Origin: Haemonchus contortus
Lineage: Eukaryota > Nematoda > Chromadorea > Rhabditida > Trichostrongylidae
Reading direction: 5' to 3'
Length of the DNA: 64,000 bases
Assembly (NCBI GenBank): GCA_000469685.2
Contig: LS997564.1
Location: 34,924,151-34,988,150 of the forward strand
Shown piece by piece: positions 36,746-49,278 of the stretch. The first letter of the stretch is position 1. Every line of letters starts with the position of its first letter. Under the pieces are notes generated by a model that saw only the letters and a list, made by a program, of their open reading frames with translations, was not told the origin of the DNA and made no database searches. The translations under genes and the position numbers were made by a program.

Positions 36746-39070
36746 CGAGCACATTCTTTGCTCAGTAGTGTATAGATGTTCGTTTTGTTTGTTTTAAATA
36801 GTGTAAAATGTGAAATATATGGCTCAAGAATGAATATTCAGAGTTTTCGTTATCATTCTTGTCTAATCACCAAGGCTTCTTCAATTAGTCGTGTTCAAAG
36901 AACAAGGACTTGAAAACAAAAACCTGTTCTGAGGTACGCAACTGTTCTTTCTCAGTGCTAACTGAGTGAATTTAGGATCTTTCAAAGGCCTGAGTTTTTT
37001 CCAAGGAGTTTCTAGTAACTTTAAACGATTTTAAAAAGTCGGTTCGTCAGGTGGTTTTTGTGTAGAAATAATTTTATTTGATCCGGGAGTACTTGGAATT
37101 GGTGCCTCAACTTTGTGTATTCGCGATGATTCATTTCTTGCTATTTTGGAGCAAAAGCAGAATAACTCGTGTAGACCTCTACTGTTACTTGTCTCGTTTT
37201 CTACAAAAGAAACCACTTGGGACAATTTCGTTTCGGTTATTTTCTAATTAGAACATGCAGCGCAGCCTTGTGAGACGAAATATGGTCTTGGAGTAGGGGA
37301 AGGTCTAGGAAATTTATATTGAGGGCTTAAAACCTGTCAGTGGTGTTGTGAAGCACTTTTGCATGTGTCAAACAGACTTCTAGAGGCAGTGTCGCCTGGT
37401 GGATCATGGGCATTTTAAGCCCGAATAAAGTAACCAACTTCAAGGTTTTGTCTTGCGCCTTTACTCTTAAGAGTTCTTCTGATGATTAGGAATTTACGTG
37501 GTTCTTCGAGGTCTCTATGATTTTATATAAAAAAACTGTGATATGTCTTTTGAATAGCACTATTAATAATGAGCTATGTACGTCTATTGCAATCAAAACG
37601 CAGTTTTCTTGTTGAACAGCACCGATGCGCCACTCCTCATGTTGTACGTATTCGCGACTTTCGAGATCATTTTTCGAATCTTTACATCTTTTTGCTAAAA
37701 TCATGTCGGCAAATTCGAATGTTTTCTTAAAAGGCCGATGGGGAGTGGGGAGAAACTTCTTTCTTTGACTGTTCAACTTATTCCCAACCAAGGTTACCTG
37801 TTGTCTTGCTGCCACTTTTTGGACTCTGTTCTTAACTGCATTTATTGAGCCCAACCTTCTTTCTAAAAAAAGATGAAGTTTTATTGACGGGAAGGGATTT
37901 ATCTACACAAATTGCAGCGGTTTCTTCTTACTGCTATAGCCGTCAGAATGATAGAAAAGTGTGCGTACTTTGCATGAATGCCCTTCTGCTACGGAACCAC
38001 TTTGCTAATCTTTTTGAAGTGGATTCGGGTGAAAGGATTCCACGAATAGCAGAATGCATCAGCAGACGGGTATGAAAAAGCTAATTCTTTTACCCTCTGA
38101 AGGTATTCTTGCGAAACTAGAGGTTGCTCCCGAGGGACCTTCAATGTTGCGAACGGAGCTTTGCCGAACTTTCTAGAGTACTCAAGTTCAGAAGACAAAG
38201 ATATGGTCAATGTAAGGATGTATAGTCAATGAAAGGATGTAAAAGGTACTACGTCACTCAGCGCTTTACTAACCACTTACCTCCGCTGTTGGAATTTCTT
38301 ATCGATTGGTTTACGTGAAGAATTGAGGTATTTTGTACTATCGACGGTGTTCTTTTGTTGAATTCTGCTGGCACAGAATACATAAAGCGCTACACTTCGC
38401 ACAATCCAGCGGGAGAAGTACCCATCTCTCATTCTGGGAGATGGGACTTTTCACGGGCCTTTATGTATTCTCGGCGAGAGCCTTTACAGGGAGAAGGAAA
38501 TTTCGGGGAACATTTTCAAAGCGTCAGAGTATCGGTTGGGTCGAATAGGAAGCGTACCGCGCTGGAAGTCATTTTCATCAATTTCCTATCAAAACAAAAG
38601 AAAAATCAAAAAGTATCGCAAAATTCAATTAGGAAGTTTATACCGGGAAGGAAGGAAACCGGATATAGCGGCTTACAGGCGTCTCCCATTCGGCTGATCT
38701 TCAACAACATAGATGATGCACGTGTTGAGGATTCTCTGACCGCTTCGATCGGGAGAATTGGCTTGGCTACAGAAATGCTAAAGAACGTGCTCTCTCCGGA
38801 ATCTACTGGTTCACATGGTTATCGTTCATCCACTGTTATGCCAGTTCGGTGGGGATGAGCAACCAAACTGATCGCTATCATCTATGTCTATGGCTCTCGC
38901 TGTATCGCTTCAGCTGCAGGAGGGACACCCTGATTTTTCGCAGAGTGACCAACTTGTTTATCGCCAGGTGGAATTTGCAAAGCATAATCTCAACTGGACG
39001 ATAACTGGAATGTCGTTCCGTGAGAATCGGACACTGCTAGATTTTCATTGACGAAAAATGGCCTACTCCA

Positions 39071-39124
39071 CTGCCGAGAGGACAGAGAAAGGGCTATATG
39101 CCCTTTTTGCTGTCCTCTCGGCAG
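39071..39124. repeat. 54-nt near-perfect hairpin
   Basis: CTGCCGAGAGGACAG (39071-39085) pairs perfectly with CTGTCCTCTCGGCAG (39110-39124). The interior continues the stem with AAAGGG and CCCTTT around a 6-nt loop. It could be a small fold-back element or a hairpin RNA source; the transcription status is unknown. Confidence 0.65.
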
Positions 39125-40137
39125 GAAGGGAGCCGATCAGGGCTGTTGGAATATCAGATGTACGTAACGCTTGAAGGGAAAGAGTAGATGGACTTTTCCA
39201 TCGCTCCTTATGGCTTTCATGCAGGATCGGGAAGTAGTCGTCTAGATCTTCTTCGCTGGCGAAGCCCTGTCATGCGTGATGGAGAGCCTCCCTGAGTCTG
39301 TTTTTTTTCTGGCAGTGCGTTGCCGCGGTTGACGGTGTATTATTACTATTTTTTCATTATTTTTGTGCCTGGATTCTACATTCTTCCGACGGGATCGTTT
39401 GTGTACATTATTTGGACGGCGTACCCTCATTCCGTAGTGCCCTTATTCCTTTTACCACCATTATCTCCAGTCTGGGTTGTAACGTGAAGTGAGAGGGCGT
39501 AAATAGGCCGGTTATACTTCGATAAAAGAATTTGCACTGCTATCGCCTTTAACGTCAAGCCTCTTGGACCAGTAGGTTCGGTCAGAGATGTGTTTCTTCG
39601 ACTAGGCGGAACGCTTTTATGGGGCATCAGAAAGGTGGTTTGGGTCCGTCTCAGCCAAGATAGGCCTTAATGGGCAGTTTGGCGAGGAGCGGACGTGTGA
39701 ATGCTATGCTACCTTCACTATAGACTATCGACTAAGCTACCCACCCTCCTTTCTCTTCTTCTGGGAGGTGGCACCCGTCATGCTGAGTATTAAGCTCTGT
39801 TTTACCTCCTGATGCTCTTTGCTTCTGGAACTTTCTGGAGTTTTCTCCACGCTCTCTCTCGATGAGTTCTGGTTTTACTTTTGAAGATTACTACGAATCG
39901 GGATTGGTGAAGTAATGGGACTCATCAATCTCTTCAACTTATGTGGCTTTTCGAATTGAAGTCGAGACAAGAGACATTATTTAATACACCAAGCATATTG
40001 AAATAACTTTTCTTAAGGGTAAAATACTGTCTCTGAAGGATTCCAGGGAGTCATCGTGGTCGTAATCCGAGAATGAGTTTATCGAGAAATGGTCCCAGAT
40101 ACCATCGAACTCGATAAGCTGACGATGTCCGAGACCC

Positions 40138-40212
40138 GCGATTGCTAAAATTGTATAGTGGGAGATTCTCGGCCCGCACGCAGGTGTCCTTCTGGGCATT
40201 TTTAGCAATCGC
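40138..40212. repeat. 75-bp element with 13-bp inverted ends
   Basis: GCGATTGCTAAAA (40138-40150) and TTTTAGCAATCGC (40200-40212) are exact inverses around 49 bp of unrelated sequence. Confidence 0.5.
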
Positions 40213-43200
40213 ATACATTATTAACGACATGCATTAGTAGTTTATTCATCGTTTGTTGTTCCGTCGTTCCCACTCACAATGGCCATTTGTAATGGCCTCG
40301 TCCAGGACGTCACAATTTTTTTGTCCGTTTCTTGTACAAACCGTTCAGATCGTATCAATTCGTCTTGCTTTCTTTGTTGCTACTTTTTCTCCAAATTCCA
40401 GAGCGCCAGCAGAACCACTTTTTTGTTTGTCGCCCCTGTTTTTATACATTCCTTCGCACCTGCTGTGCTGGATGATTGCTATGATCGTGGGCAGTAATGT
40501 TACAGTTGTGTAAACGATCTTAAGATCGAATTTCGGCTCAACTCGACGTAGCTCCCATTTTTTCCGAGTCGGACACTTCCAGCTGGCTTGATCTCTCGAG
40601 TCCGATGTAGGATTATTTCGAATGTCTTATGCGTACTCTTATTTATTCCTTGCCTCCCTCCCTCTGTGGCCTACCACCTTAATGTGACACATGACTGGTG
40701 ATTTGTTCCTTGCACTCCCTGAGTACCCCTCCAAGTCTTTAAATTCCGGCGAAAACCGTTGTGCATGGCCATCTTCAAAGCGGTAACCGTCCATCAGTGC
40801 ATTTTTTGAAAAATAAATCAGAGATCAGGATGGATTTTTGTCGTTTTCTAGCGCGTTAAAGGCAGAATTCATGATAAAAATGGTTTCTGACAATGAGGTT
40901 CCCCTACAGTATGAATTTGAGGCCCCTACGTATAACATATCTGGCACTATTAGGTCGAAAAACGGCCTAGTTAGGGAGTTATAAAAGCTCAAAGATTGGC
41001 CCGTGTTATCCTCGGACGAGTTTCACCGGCATTGTAGAGGCTGCACCGATCACAAGGAAACCCATGTAGGAAGCTCAAACAACTTGTCATGACTTATAGC
41101 GACAGGGAACGTGCTGTACAGTTCTTGCTTGATGTAGTCAGCTATTTGTGCGATTATAACAACCTAATCTCGTCCGAATACCCTTTCACGTCATTTCCGT
41201 CATGGTAATCTCGTCCACCTTCTATTTCCCACATTTTTGCAGAGCCATATTTTTCTCGATATCGGCGAATTCTCTCGCTTTATTCACTACCGATGAACTA
41301 CTCCCAATCTATACTTCCGCTTTTTGAATAAGACAGGTACCTCAAAATTATCGTAAACTGTGCCTTTAGGAGAGTGATGAAAGGATCCTTATGAGTAGTA
41401 CTGTACATGTAGTCTTACATTACCGTGCTGTAGAGAGGGTATATACAGCATAGTAAAGCGATTAGGGATAACTAGTCGAAGCAATTGAAGCAAAGCAGCG
41501 TCATGTTATAGCCTTTGTTTCTCTTATCCATCGAATTTATTTCTACTCGGATTGAGCGACTCTAAAATGAGTGCCGTTCCAGTTATCCCTCATAACTTGT
41601 AGTTCAAACTACATTTTGCCCCATTCGTAGAGCTACAAATTTTCTCAAGATCATTGAAGCTATTTCCAGAACGCCTAACTGGCTACCTAACTTGTTTCTT
41701 ACTGTTAGGAACTTCAACTTTTCGAAAGATGAACTTACTCATAGCCTTTCGGTCTCCGGGCTTTTCTTTTGTCCATTACACTAACAAGTACGAGGAATGT
41801 GGTACCGTTGTCTCACCCACTAAGTAGCTGGCGCATGGAATCTATTCAGCGCCTTCTTCGGTGTATCCTTCCATGAGAATGTAGTTGGAGAGCGTGAGAG
41901 TGTGGGGGTGGAGGGATCGTGGCAGAAACTCTCAACTTCCCATGATCCTTAGCTTTACCGGAACACTATCGGAAACTGAAATTGAACCAGTAGCGTGCCC
42001 AGAAGGTGAACTGACCTTTCAAAAACAGAATTCTTCAAATTCAAGCTTCAGCAGAAGAGTAGTTTGAGTAGAAAAAGCTCGGCTATATTTGTAAATGGAC
42101 CTCGTTCCTCAATTGCTTCATGCTTTGAGAATTGGAAGGTAAAGGGAGAAGTCAAGACTCAACCATCTTGGTTTTCTGTCAAGACTCAACCTTCCTGGTT
42201 TTTTCTCTATCATATACAAGAAACCAAACAGGGCTTATGATCATGTTCTGCAATGTTCCCCCTAATTGGAGCAAAAAACATGTGCACGGCGCACCCGATG
42301 TTCTCGAGGACTTAATTTTGCAGCGCAATTTTAATGGGGGCAACAACCTGAAATCGATAGGATGAGTGCAACGGAGCATGCCGTTATCCGAACATAATTA
42401 TGGTTGCAAGGGTCTAATCCCACTTTGTGGCCTAGCTATTGTCTTCAACCTTTCCGACTCTGGCCATTCCAACGGCTATCCTCTTATCTATCCAAATAAA
42501 ATATGCTCTAATCGTGATCCTATGCTCCAGACAAACTAAGAGCCCATTTAACGATGAGTGCATTTGCACATTGAGGAAGCAAAAATCGTAGGGTAATCGA
42601 TCCGGCTGCCTACTCCCTACTTCCTCTCGAGGGTGGGCTCTCTTCGTTCTGTAGCCTGGAAGTTATAGCCTTCTTAGTCATTCAATGCATTTCAAAGGGC
42701 TATATAAATAGTAAACATGTTTTTGATAACTTTTCTCACGAGAGGTCTTCCCCTACATTCAGGCTTAGCCGCTTGATTTTTTCGCTAGGTCGTAGGGAGG
42801 TTCCTACTAAATACTGAGAAAAGGTAGCTCTTTCATTGCCATATACAATCCTCGAAAATCCCGTGAGTTCGGGGAACCTGTAGAACTGTAGGTGCTTTTC
42901 GCACTGTCGCCACATGCACTGTGCATGGCGCATACTCATGGGGTTGCTATGATCCATATTTTTTCGAAAAAATTCGTCGTGACTAGTTTGAGATCTCAAG
43001 CTGTCATGATGACTTTAGTGCGATAATGGGACCCTCTTCTTTGAATACTCCTTTCATGGAATGCGCCATGCATGAGACTACAGACTACCTACCCAGTAGA
43101 ATAGTTGCCATTGAATGCGTATCTATATGGAGTCAAATGCGCTGTATTGTTTTACGTTTAATTCAAGTGATTTTGAGAACGTATTCTATCAAAAATCGGG

Positions 43201-44001
43201 ACTTTATTGAGGTGAAATGCACGGCGCATCCCCAAAACTTCAAAACTTTTTTGCCTGAAGTTCTCATCACATGCTTTTAGCTCGCGTATGTCAACTCCAT
43301 GCCTTTAATTACTGCACCGAAAACATCAGCGAAGTTCATGATGGTCCCCGTCAATATTTTGCCATTCGTGAATATTTGAGTTGTTGTTATCCACTGGCTA
43401 AAGGGCATTTTTGGAGTTCCTTGTCTATTTGTGGCAAATAGCCCATTGACATGCCCTATGGCTTGTTTTGTGTTATCCAGGTGCAGAAGCTTATGGATTT
43501 TTCTGTGTAGACGACAACAAATCACAGAGCACTCGTAGGAATCAGAGTCCAAGCCTCAGGCAATAAAGTATAGTAATCTGGTAACAATTTATGTTAATAT
43601 TAATGCCCTATAAATAATGCAGAAAGGGTGGAGTTTAATCTTTTAGCTTGTCCCGAGATTGGAGACCTTTTGAGCTTTTAAGGAATCATGCAAATATTCA
43701 GAGCGTTAAAGGGGTTCTCCCATAAGGTCTATAGAGGGGGAACTCATGGGGACACTTTCATCTGTAACGACCCCCTTCTCCTTTCGATCTGCAGAAACGA
43801 ACTTGTCGTTTTTAAAGGCACCTATTCACAAAAACGTTAGGGTACCCTTTAGTGACGGAAATCGATAGAACTACCCTAGAATAAAGCGATAACAACGAAA
43901 AAAGCGCAAAAAACGATGGACAAAAAGAATTACAAAGGGCCAAAAAAAGAGCTGGAAAGGGGGTTGGACGAGTTTCACATTGAAAGAACGTCGATTAGAG
44001 A

Positions 44002-44212
44002 CGATCGGTGTCACGTTAGACGAGTGTCGAGACGACACAGTGTCATGTAATCGCGTCAGGACCCACCCTGAATTGCAAATTGGCAAATTGCCAGAGACGC
44101 AATGTGTTGTCGGCGATCCTTGGCAATTTGCCAATTTGCAATTCAGGATGGGTCCTGACGCGATTACATGACACTGTGTCGTCTCGACACTCGTCTAACG
44201 TGACACCGATCG
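44002..44212. repeat. 211-bp almost perfect hairpin, 91-bp arms
   Basis: The left arm 44002-44092 and right arm 44122-44212 match at 90 of 91 positions, with a 29-nt loop. The outer end is CGATCGGTGTCACG. The arms contain nested GGCAAATTGCC. No target duplication is evident. The near identity means it is recent or maintained. Confidence 0.85.
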
Positions 44213-45000
44213 AGGGGCGGAGATGCGAATTACGTCAACAACGGAGCTGCCACTATGCCCTGGACGTCGAGATTGGGGGAGTGAGAGGGTCCCTTCTACA
44301 ACCCATGGGGGCCGCTGAGTATTAATAAGGTAAGAACTCAATAACTTTTTTTTCGTGAATCGTGCCTTTAATGGGATGAGGACATAATTCGAAGAAAATC
44401 ATGGCAAGCTAGGCTTCACAGGGGGCAATTAAAAATGTTGTCGTACTCTTGATGATTACCTGGGCGCTGTCGGTTTCGCACCATCATGTACCCTCCTCAC
44501 ACCAACGTTGCGTGCGGCCGCTCCGCGGATGTCGATGGTGCACCCTTTCAGTACACAACGGTGATCAGATGTATTTTTCTTCACTGAAAATTGAAAACTG
44601 TGCTTATTTTTGATGTTTAAAAAAATGACTATAATCTTTGAACAATACGGGGCATATTGACCCGTTTGAGTGAAAGGGGCCGACCCACTCATTCCCGAGC
44701 CGCGTCGCGACTGTACGCGGATGTGGGTTGGGTTGCACCTCGTAGGTGCTTTCCCATAAAATTGATTTCTCTGTTAGTGCACTTGGAATTGATCTCGAAC
44801 CCTGCCCCAAGCCAAAAAACACCGAATTTATGATCACCAATCACAATCAGAGACGCAGATTTGTGTTTCTGCTTCTTTTCTTCCTTAAGTACTTCATTAT
44901 TTTCTTGGACAGGAATGGCTTGATTTTTGAATCCTATTTTGCGAACTCTTGCAAAATCGTCAAACAGGTGGAACGTCAAATATAGGGTGGACTGTTTCCC

Positions 45001-45054
45001 AGAACATTCGAGAACTGATTAATGTGGGTACGTTGATCACTTCTCGAATGTTCT
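45001..45054. repeat. Short inverted repeat, 14-bp arms
   Basis: AGAACATTCGAGAA (45001-45014) and TTCTCGAATGTTCT (45041-45054) are exact inverses with a 26-nt spacer. AGAACATTCGAGAA loosely resembles a heat-shock element (nGAAn units), but no gene lies nearby. Confidence 0.5.
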
Positions 45055-45354
45055 AAGAATTTCTTTTTGGGTTATTACAACTCGTGGTTTGTTGTAATAG
45101 TTGAAGGTTTCGCTCTTTCTCGAATTTAATCATAAATCGATCAAGTCATAAATCAATAACTACATAGTAAAGACTCAAAAGAATTGCCGCTTCGAATTTG
45201 CATATCTAATGATTTCCGACAATCAGTTATTCAATGTGTAATCAGGCAATAAATTATGCTAACTAGGCACTTTTCGCACCCATTGGCCGTAGAGACATCG
45301 TCAGCTGTCCCACTCTCCCACTCGGGGGTGTAAGGAGAAAGGACAACGACAACA

Positions 45355-45438
45355 GGGGGGGGGGGGTGCAAGTCGATCAGCCCCGTCCGCCGAGGGGTCT
45401 CATTCTTTTGCAACGACGACGACCACGACGACGACGAG
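45355..45438. repeat. Poly-G tract and ACG microsatellite
   Basis: A 12-bp G run at 45355-45366, followed by about eight ACG/ACC triplets at 45412-45438. Confidence 0.7.
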
Positions 45439-46805
45439 TTTTCTCATCGATTTCGCCGCCGATATCGATGTGTTGTGTGTCGACCGACGGCTGAACACCC
45501 CCGACTGGCACAATTTCCTCCTCACTGCATCATCCCCAGAATGAGTCATTTCCGCTCTTTTCAAAAGTTCAGATTATTCTGTTACTTTTTAAAATTCCAG
45601 TAGCTTATTGATGGGTTCCATCATTTTCTCAAGCCCTATCAGTCCATCGTTCCTAATGTTGGTTTCATAGAGCTAATGAGTAGTAAACTGAAAAAGAATT
45701 TGTGAATCATCTTATGGGAATGTGATTTTCCGTAAATTTCATTTTTTTAAATGATTTTCCGTCATAACCTCACGTTGAAAATTTCTTGCTTTGGATACAC
45801 TATGTATAGATGTAATCGGATAAAAAACTAGACAAAATTAATCTAAATTATTTCATCGATTAATATAAATATTGAATGAATAAATATTTCTAACTCAAAA
45901 TCCCGCTGAAGAACACATGGAGCCGGACCTAACAGGAAAACCGAAATTCCGCGCCAAATTTGAAACTAGCACTGCGAAATTTTGGGAAAAGCTCCATTCG
46001 GCAGCAAAAGTATGATTATCGATCCATGTGAAGACGCAGACCGTGGTAATGGCTCGTTCCGCCACTATGAACTCTACCTCTCACTGGATCAATAAGCATG
46101 TAATGTGTGCTCCTCACGAAATCGCTTGTACTTCTACACTCTGTTTTTACTTCTTTACTGATCACGTAAGTTTTTAAAGGGATAATTCCAATCAGAACTT
46201 TATAATTGTGGTCGCATGCTGTATGTACAGTTTGGATATCCTTCATTTAGGATAGGTTCCATACGTTGTCATTTCCGAAACAGACGAAAAGGGTAAGCGT
46301 TATAAAACAACATTCATGTCCTACTTTTCGGGTCAGTAATCGTGTTTTCGTTGCCGAGCTATGTTAGACGCGATTACTTGTTGCGTTTATACTAGTTTTT
46401 TCGATTGATTTGTTCCGCTAATCTCTCATAAGGCTTTCTTTTTTTCTTTCACACAATTCTTTGAACATCCCCTGCGAAGAAAGAACTATAGCCACTAACA
46501 AGGTTACCCTGGCTACCTGAAACATTGGTTTAATGTTATTCCTTTTTTGGCAGGGTTAAATTCTCAGTATTACGCCAGGTGTAACATTAAAGTCATTTTT
46601 TGTGGGGACCATACCGACCAATATTTATTCAAAACGCGTCTGCTGACCAATTGCATAATCACAATGATACGTCTTCACCAGGAGCTTTTTATGAGCAAAA
46701 TAACTATTTAGAGGAAGGAACTGCCAACCACTTTGGAACGCTGTGCGCAATAGCAACGAAGTCACAGGACCGTTTATAGTACCTGCGATTTTTCGCGCAT
46801 ACCAG

Positions 46806-46837
46806 CGTTTTCACGCATACATCTGCGTGAAAACGCA
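46806..46837. repeat. 32-nt perfect hairpin
   Basis: GCGTTTTCACGCA pairs with TGCGTGAAAACGC, with a 5-6-nt loop. It is small and of unknown role. Confidence 0.5.
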
Positions 46838-47823
46838 GTTACTATGAATGCACCCACTGCACCGGGCTCTTAATCGTAACATTTTTGTTTTGGACGATCA
46901 GACATCGCTTCTCACCTTAGTGATTTCTTATTTTGATGCGAAACCTCCTAAGGATTTTGAAATGTCGACTTACTGTACCCATTTCTCATTTGGTTTTGTT
47001 CTCTATAATTGTTTTTAATGGGAGGGTGGAGGGTCATTAAGCGAAGATTGGTTCGATGCGCTTCTATAGGACCAAACTTATGGGCCAATCCGTTTTTGAA
47101 CCGCCGTTCGTTTCATCGATAAGTGATTTATTGCATAGACAGGGTGTCTTTCGTTGCCGCCTTGGAGACTCCCGTTCGTCATTTTACACATCGTAGGTTA
47201 CCAGGTCGTGATATATTCTTACTTACTGCTTATTCTCACTACTTTTTTTTACTTATTTTTCTTTTTCTGTCCTTTTTCGCTCTTTCTATTTGGCTTTTCA
47301 ATGCCACTATGATTTAAACCAGTGCCATTATCTTCAGGACGCTTCAGCGATGTTTTTTTTTCCTTTGTTGGTGTTTTCTTTTGGAATGTGGATATTGATT
47401 TTGTGCATTCTTTTTCTAGGGCGTGGGGATATATCTTTACCATATTGATCCACATCTCTTCTTTTTTCATTTAATTCTCTTCCCCTTTATTTTTCAGTGT
47501 TTTACATCCTGATATCATGGTTACTTATTGGTAGGCGTTTGTTGACAGTTCATAGTCATTCAATTGGGGATAACCGGTGAATTACTGATCCGCTATTTAC
47601 TAATAGATTTGGTTCAATTGATAAACAACTAGGCAAGTATTAAAAATCCCCGACTCCTCTTGAGAGGGTTTATAGATGTCGCTTGGATTATGTGGATTAT
47701 TAGGGCTCCCACACCGCAAACGGCTTATATCTGAAGGCTATTATTTACTTTGCCTCTTGGTCGTCCCACTTATACTTCATTCCCACACCTCTTCTAAGAC
47801 GATTCCATACAATCAACTTTTCT

Positions 47824-47865
47824 AGCAAATATTGATTGACTCCGAGCAAATATTGATTGATTCCG
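47824..47865. repeat. Two-copy 21-bp tandem duplication
   Basis: Two units of AGCAAATATTGATTGA(C/T)TCCG, differing at one position. Confidence 0.7.
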
Positions 47866-49094
47866 AGGGCAGTAGACAGTAAAGACAGCACAAAGTTGTG
47901 AGAGACTTTATTCTTTTTGTAAAGCTCTCGCTTTCCTTTGGACTTATTCACTGTATCGTTTGAAGTTTATAGAAATTATGCCATTTATGGTAAGTGGAAG
48001 TGACCGAGCGATCAATATCGCTTACCATAAACGTCTATAACTGTCCTAAGAATAAACTGATATGTGACAATGTGCCTATTCCTAATTCTTATTTCGATAA
48101 TTTCCATAATAAGTAGAGAGGTAGGTTACGAACTCGGTTATTGATTTTTTTCCAAGTGTGAATATCTTTTTCGTTTGTTGATCTACCGTCTCTTTTTTCC
48201 TTTTTTTTTTCTTGGCCTTTCCTTCTCATCTGCCGTTTTCGGCCACATTTTCATCTCATCGGTTTCAATTGGAATCCCAGCCGTGTAGTGTTTGTGCGTG
48301 TGGACGACGATTGTTTGTCTATTCTTTGATCGACGTCGGCCATCGCCGTCACACCCATCGCTCTGGCGATAGCCACCTCTATTCTGTACGATATATCTCA
48401 TCGGTCTGTTCTGGACTGATTATGTAGTAACCATAAATAGCTCATCAGCAGTCAGGTGGTCATTCAAAGATTGAGCATATATTCATAGTTCCTCTTTATT
48501 GTACTATTCCGTTATAAAAATTATGGAGTACCTCAGCTCTATGTCTGTATCGTTGAAAAAAAATATCAATAAATAAGTAAATAAGTAAGTAAATGAATAA
48601 ATGAATCGGTATTCACCTCCTTAACTCGTTGATTCACATAGAAAGTCGTCTAACGATTCGACTTTTCTTCTCTTCCACTTCTTCTAGTCCACTGAGTTTT
48701 CTTTCTTTTCTACTACCTTATGCAAAATCCTTGTTGTTGTTTTTGTGTACAAGGAAATGAATAACTGATTCTGATTATTGGTTTTCTTCGGAAGCCATCC
48801 TGTGGATTAGGTTTTTTTTCAACAGTTCATCTACTTCACTGGCCTTGATGCTATTTCTTTTTGTTTTACTACCCCACTATGAAAATTCCTCATGCCCATG
48901 TCGACAGATAGCTGTATAATGACCGTTTCACATAGAAAGTCATCTTTTGGCTAGGTTTCATTATAGCAGACCTACCTGTTCATTGGTATTCACTCGACTT
49001 CTTTGTTTTTACTTCTTGATAGAATATCCTTATGTTTGTTTTGACTTGATGTTTTGTTAACTGCTGTTATTTCGCCGCAGTACGCGATCCGAAA

Positions 49095-49278
49095 GTCTCA
49101 CAAGGTTGGCGATTTGTGGACAAAACTTCAGCCTCGCACGGGACTTGAACCCGTACTTGTACTTTCCGGGGACCGTGCTCTGTAAGGGATAAGAGCTCCG
49201 TCCCCGGAAAGGACAAGTACGGGTTCAAGTCCCGTCCGAGGCTGAAGTTTTGTCCACAAATCGCCAACCTTGTGAGAC
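49095..49278. repeat. 184-bp almost perfect hairpin carrying a tRNA-like T-arm
   Basis: The left arm 49095-49173 and right arm 49200-49278 match at about 77 of 79 positions, with a 26-nt loop. Each arm contains ACGGGTTCAAGTCCCGT, a perfect five-pair T-stem with the seven-base TTCAAGT loop and a B-box-like core, followed by CCGAGGC. No matching acceptor strand or D-arm lies at tRNA distance, so it is not a functional tRNA gene. Confidence 0.8.

Larger units (their letters stand above)
36746..44001. other. Gene-poor tail, segment 1
   Basis: No recognisable gene over 7.3 kb. The longest ORFs (37486-37854 minus, 122 codons; 38355-38858 plus, 167 codons) match no family I know and lack clear splice partners. 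Smaller items are listed separately (hairpin 39071, inverted ends 40138-40212). A two-copy 28-bp direct repeat at 42151-42205 begins GTCAAGACTCAACC. Confidence 0.45.
44213..49094. other. Gene-poor tail, segment 2
   Basis: No recognisable gene over 4.9 kb. It contains the short inverted repeats and low-complexity tracts listed separately, T-rich stretches, and a 48545-48605 run of AATA/AAGT-type simple sequence. A hairpin near 47978-48030 pairs TTTATGGTAAG with CTTACCATAAA. Confidence 0.45.

Noticed and set aside
38355..38858. 167-codon ORF, longest in the gene-poor tail
   Set aside because: No recognisable motif, no convincing neighbouring exons, and composition like the surroundings. I could not support it as a gene.
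45001..45054. Heat-shock element pair
   Set aside because: The inverted AGAACATTCGAGAA blocks resemble nGAAn units, but no gene is near and spacing is not that of a standard element array.
49131..49244. tRNA gene
   Set aside because: The T-arm is perfect but there is no D-arm, anticodon arm or matching 5' acceptor at the right distance. The sequence is explained by the hairpin.
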